Part shown: one piece after another, positions 61,815 to 64,000 of the stretch
Numbering within the stretch: the stretch's first letter is position 1
How the letters are laid out: each line of letters starts with the position of its first letter
Source: Phoenix dactylifera
Lineage: Eukaryota > Streptophyta > Magnoliopsida > Arecales > Arecaceae
NCBI RefSeq assembly: GCF_009389715.1
Contig: NC_052392.1
Coordinates: forward strand, 36,505,360 to 36,569,359
Length of the DNA: 64,000 bases
Direction of reading: 5' to 3'
The notes under the pieces: model-generated
Databases searched by the model: none
The model's input: only the letters and a program-made list of their open reading frames with translations
Told to the model about the DNA's origin: nothing
Translations under genes and position numbers: made by a program

Positions 61815-62330
61815 GTATGAATCCATTAACTGCATGTCGAAGCCCGATGTCGAGAAGAAGAAGAAGAAGAAGGCAAACAGGAAAAAAAAAAGTAATGATG
61901 GATATGATGTATTTGTAATTAACATTATAACTTCATTTGGGCATGTCGATTACGTCCCTGGTAGTTGTAGTTTGCATCAGTTGACAGAGAGAAAAAAAAT
62001 AAAGATTTCATAGGTATATAGGATCAAATGCTTTCATGCGTCTTTTCTGATCTGTTTTTCTGTGAACGTTCCGTGCCTTTTTTTATTTTCTAATTAATTT
62101 GCTTGGCTACGTGGAAGCTCATCGACCATCAAAGAAAAAGCAACATATAAAGAGATCATTTTCGAATCTGTGAGACTGTTTTAGAATCGTATAAAGAGAC
62201 CATTTGAGAAGCCACCAAGAAATCGCATGGCATTGCCTTGTCGCTCGTAAGAGGGCGGCCGGCCACTTGGTTCGCCACTTGGGCATCTTCCATTTTTTTT
62301 CTTTTTCTCTTTTTAATTTTTTTCATGATA
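61815..62330. repeat. Upstream block of LecRK E, copy of 45300-45720
   Basis: The (GAA)n run, the GTCCCTGGTAGTTGTAGTTT words and AAGCTCATCGACCATCAAA match the block upstream of LecRK D. This shows D and E arose by a duplication that included more than the genes. Confidence 0.75.
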
Positions 62331-62332
62331 GC

Positions 62333-62771
62333 TGTGAGGATGCATGCGGGCGTGTGTTTAGTTTCACATCGGTTATTCGCTGGGTAGATCTTAGGTACTT
62401 ATACAGGATCAAAAAATCTAAATAATATCTTCCGGCTAGCCATTTTGGGTGAGGTCTTGGGTTGTTACAAATGGTATCAGAGCGAACCCGATCCATAACT
62501 TATGTGGAATAGGGGGACATTGCAGCACGAATCCATTGGGATTGACCACGGACCAATCGTGATATTTGTGACTAGATTTGAATGGATTTGAACCCTTAGC
62601 ATGACGAGGATGTCAGGGCTTGAACGGGGAGAGTATGTGAGGACCCGTGCGGGCGTGTGTTTAGTCCCACATCGATTATTTGCTGAGTAGATCTTGGATA
62701 CTTATACAGGATCAAGGAACCCAAACAATACTTTCCGACTAGCTATTTTGGATAGTTCTTGGATTGTTACA
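62333..62771 (+). mobile_element. TRIM retroelement, structurally complete (439 bp)
   Basis: Left repeat 62333-62469 and right repeat 62636-62771, each starting TGTGAGGA and ending TTGTTACA, about 84 per cent alike by eye. Primer site TGGTATCAGAGC follows the left repeat (about 62472). The purine tract GGGGAGAG precedes the right one. The 5-bp target duplication ATAGC flanks it (62328-62332 and 62772-62776). It has no coding capacity, as is normal for TRIMs. The LTR divergence points to moderate age. It sits 236 bp upstream of the LecRK E start. Confidence 0.9.
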
Positions 62772-63006
62772 ATAGCTTTGCATCTGGATAATCACAACTG
62801 CTCGTTTCTATTATCAGTTCCATTTATCAAGTGCTCATCTTAATGCATCGCTACAGAAACAAATCTTTTGCCCCAGCAAGCAAGCCATTTGTTGCATAAT
62901 TATCTTTCTTTTAGAAAAGCTGCACGATGTACATCACTAAATCCTTTGCCATTCATAAAATAAATCACCAAACAGCCTTCGAATTCTTCTTACCCATCAA
63001 ACAAGC

Positions 63007-64000
63007 ATGGCTCTCTGCAATTCATCTCTCCAAGCCTTGGTGCCTCTGCTTCAGTTGTTGTGCTTCATATTCCCCGTAGCAAGCTCTCTCTCCTTCAACT
63101 TCTCCAGCTTCAACCAGGACAACACAAACATAGTCTACGATGGCGACGCCTTCTTGATCAACCATGTCATCCAGCTCACCAAGAACCAGCTCGACTCTCC
63201 GATCGAGAAGAGCGAAGGCAGAATCGCATATTCCGAGCCAGTGCCTATCTGGGACAAAGATTCTGACGAGCTCGCCGATTTCAATACATGCTTCTCCTTC
63301 GTCATCAATGGCTTCAATAAAACGGTAAGTGCCGATGGGCTTGCCTTCTTCCTCTCATCATTCCCTTCCGAGATCCCAGATAACTCATATGGCGGGGCTC
63401 TTGGACTATTTAACCTTGCTGGTGCTAACACGACCGCGGATCGTGTCGTGGCCGTCGAGTTCGATACCTTCAAAAATCCGGAGTATAATGATTCAAGTTC
63501 CAATCACATTGGAATTGATATTAACACAATCTTTTCCGTCGCATGGCTCGATTTGAATATTAGCATCAGACAGAATATCAAGTTTAATGCTTGTGTCAGT
63601 TACAATGCCAAAAGTAAAAATTTTACTGTGTTTCTCAGTAGTCCTAGAAACCACACATGGAATTGGAGCCTCTCTTATGGTGTTGACTTGAGGATGGTCC
63701 TGCCGGAAAAGGTAGCCGTTGGCTTCTCGGCTGCCACCGGTAACCAAGTCGAGTCACACTGCTTATTGTCTTGGAATTTCAGTTCCTCTGATTTGAGTCA
63801 TCAGGACTATCGTCCCAATCCACATCCAAGCACCAATTCCAGGCATAAGCCTAGTTTTAAACCCTTTGGGCTTGCCATGGGCATTGGGATGCTGTTCTGT
63901 GGGTTGATTTTGGTTTGGCTTGGAAGATGTTTATATAAGATGGCTAGTACAGGGAAGAAGGAAGAGATGGCCATTGATTCATTAATCCATGATACGCTTG
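63007..64000 (+). CDS. L-type lectin-domain receptor-like kinase, copy E (partial)
   Basis: Open from the ATG at 63007 to the window edge, 331 codons. It contains signal peptide (1-27), lectin domain with SADGLAFF, YGGALGLF, VAVEFDTF and NHIGID, membrane helix and the start of the juxtamembrane segment (EEMAIDSLIHD). It is the tandem sister of copy D, and most codons match. The N-terminus is fixed by comparison: an upstream ATG at 62930 matches the one before D but is out of frame here by one base, so the inner ATG is the true start. The kinase lies beyond the window, so catalytic state is unknown. A TRIM lies just upstream and may affect its promoter. Confidence 0.9.
   Translation, partial: MALCNSSLQALVPLLQLLCFIFPVASSLSFNFSSFNQDNTNIVYDGDAFLINHVIQLTKNQLDSPIEKSEGRIAYSEPVPIWDKDSDELADFNTCFSFVINGFNKTVSADGLAFFLSSFPSEIPDNSYGGALGLFNLAGANTTADRVVAVEFDTFKNPEYNDSSSNHIGIDINTIFSVAWLDLNISIRQNIKFNACVSYNAKSKNFTVFLSSPRNHTWNWSLSYGVDLRMVLPEKVAVGFSAATGNQVESHCLLSWNFSSSDLSHQDYRPNPHPSTNSRHKPSFKPFGLAMGIGMLFCGLILVWLGRCLYKMASTGKKEEMAIDSLIHDTL

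Noticed and set aside
62333-62771. Cassandra-type TRIM with 5S rRNA sequence
   Set aside because: I looked for the 5S internal control region (such as GGATGGGTGACCTCC) in the repeats and did not find it.

Overview
The window is nuclear DNA from a land plant, most likely a monocot and possibly a palm. The plant-specific receptor kinases, the fragments of plant genes (cytokinin dehydrogenase, arginine decarboxylase, ARMADILLO REPEAT ONLY protein) and the dense plant-type repeats support this. The GC-rich gene fragments inside an AT-rich background point to a monocot. The species is inferred, not shown.

The only intact genes are five L-type lectin-domain receptor-like kinases (LecRKs). Copies A (2995-5681), B (19526-22575) and C (31393-34795) lie head to tail on the minus strand. 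Copies D (48667-51656) and E (63007 to the window edge) lie head to tail on the plus strand. The two groups diverge across a 13.9-kb gap. Each complete gene has two exons and one phase-1 intron inside kinase subdomain VIII/IX, after the APE motif, and encodes about 674-688 residues: signal peptide, legume-lectin ectodomain, one membrane helix and an RD-type Ser/Thr kinase. They should act at the plasma membrane as surface sensors.

A, B and C sit in copies of one segmental duplication (about 29-10400, 16364-26960, 30733-39183). These copies share the gene, its flanks, an upstream minisatellite with a period near 44 bp and a pentanucleotide microsatellite. They differ by datable insertions: a solo LTR and a Harbinger-like MITE in unit 1, a SINE in unit 2, and a SINE plus an unclassified 330-bp insertion in unit 3. 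D and E share a second, more diverged duplication that includes their upstream DNA.

Between the units lie fossils: LTR relics (copia and gypsy type), LINE fragments, five copies of one tRNA-derived SINE family and two TRIM elements. Two places stand out. From 42.6 to 44.75 kb there is a patchwork of shuffled host-gene fragments (PPR, cytokinin dehydrogenase, zeta-class GST, arginine decarboxylase and one unidentified piece) beside a copia-type LTR. At 56004-57356 a terminal-inverted-repeat element carries part of an ARO armadillo gene and is inserted inside a LINE. No RNA genes, CRISPR arrays or bacterial-type systems were found.
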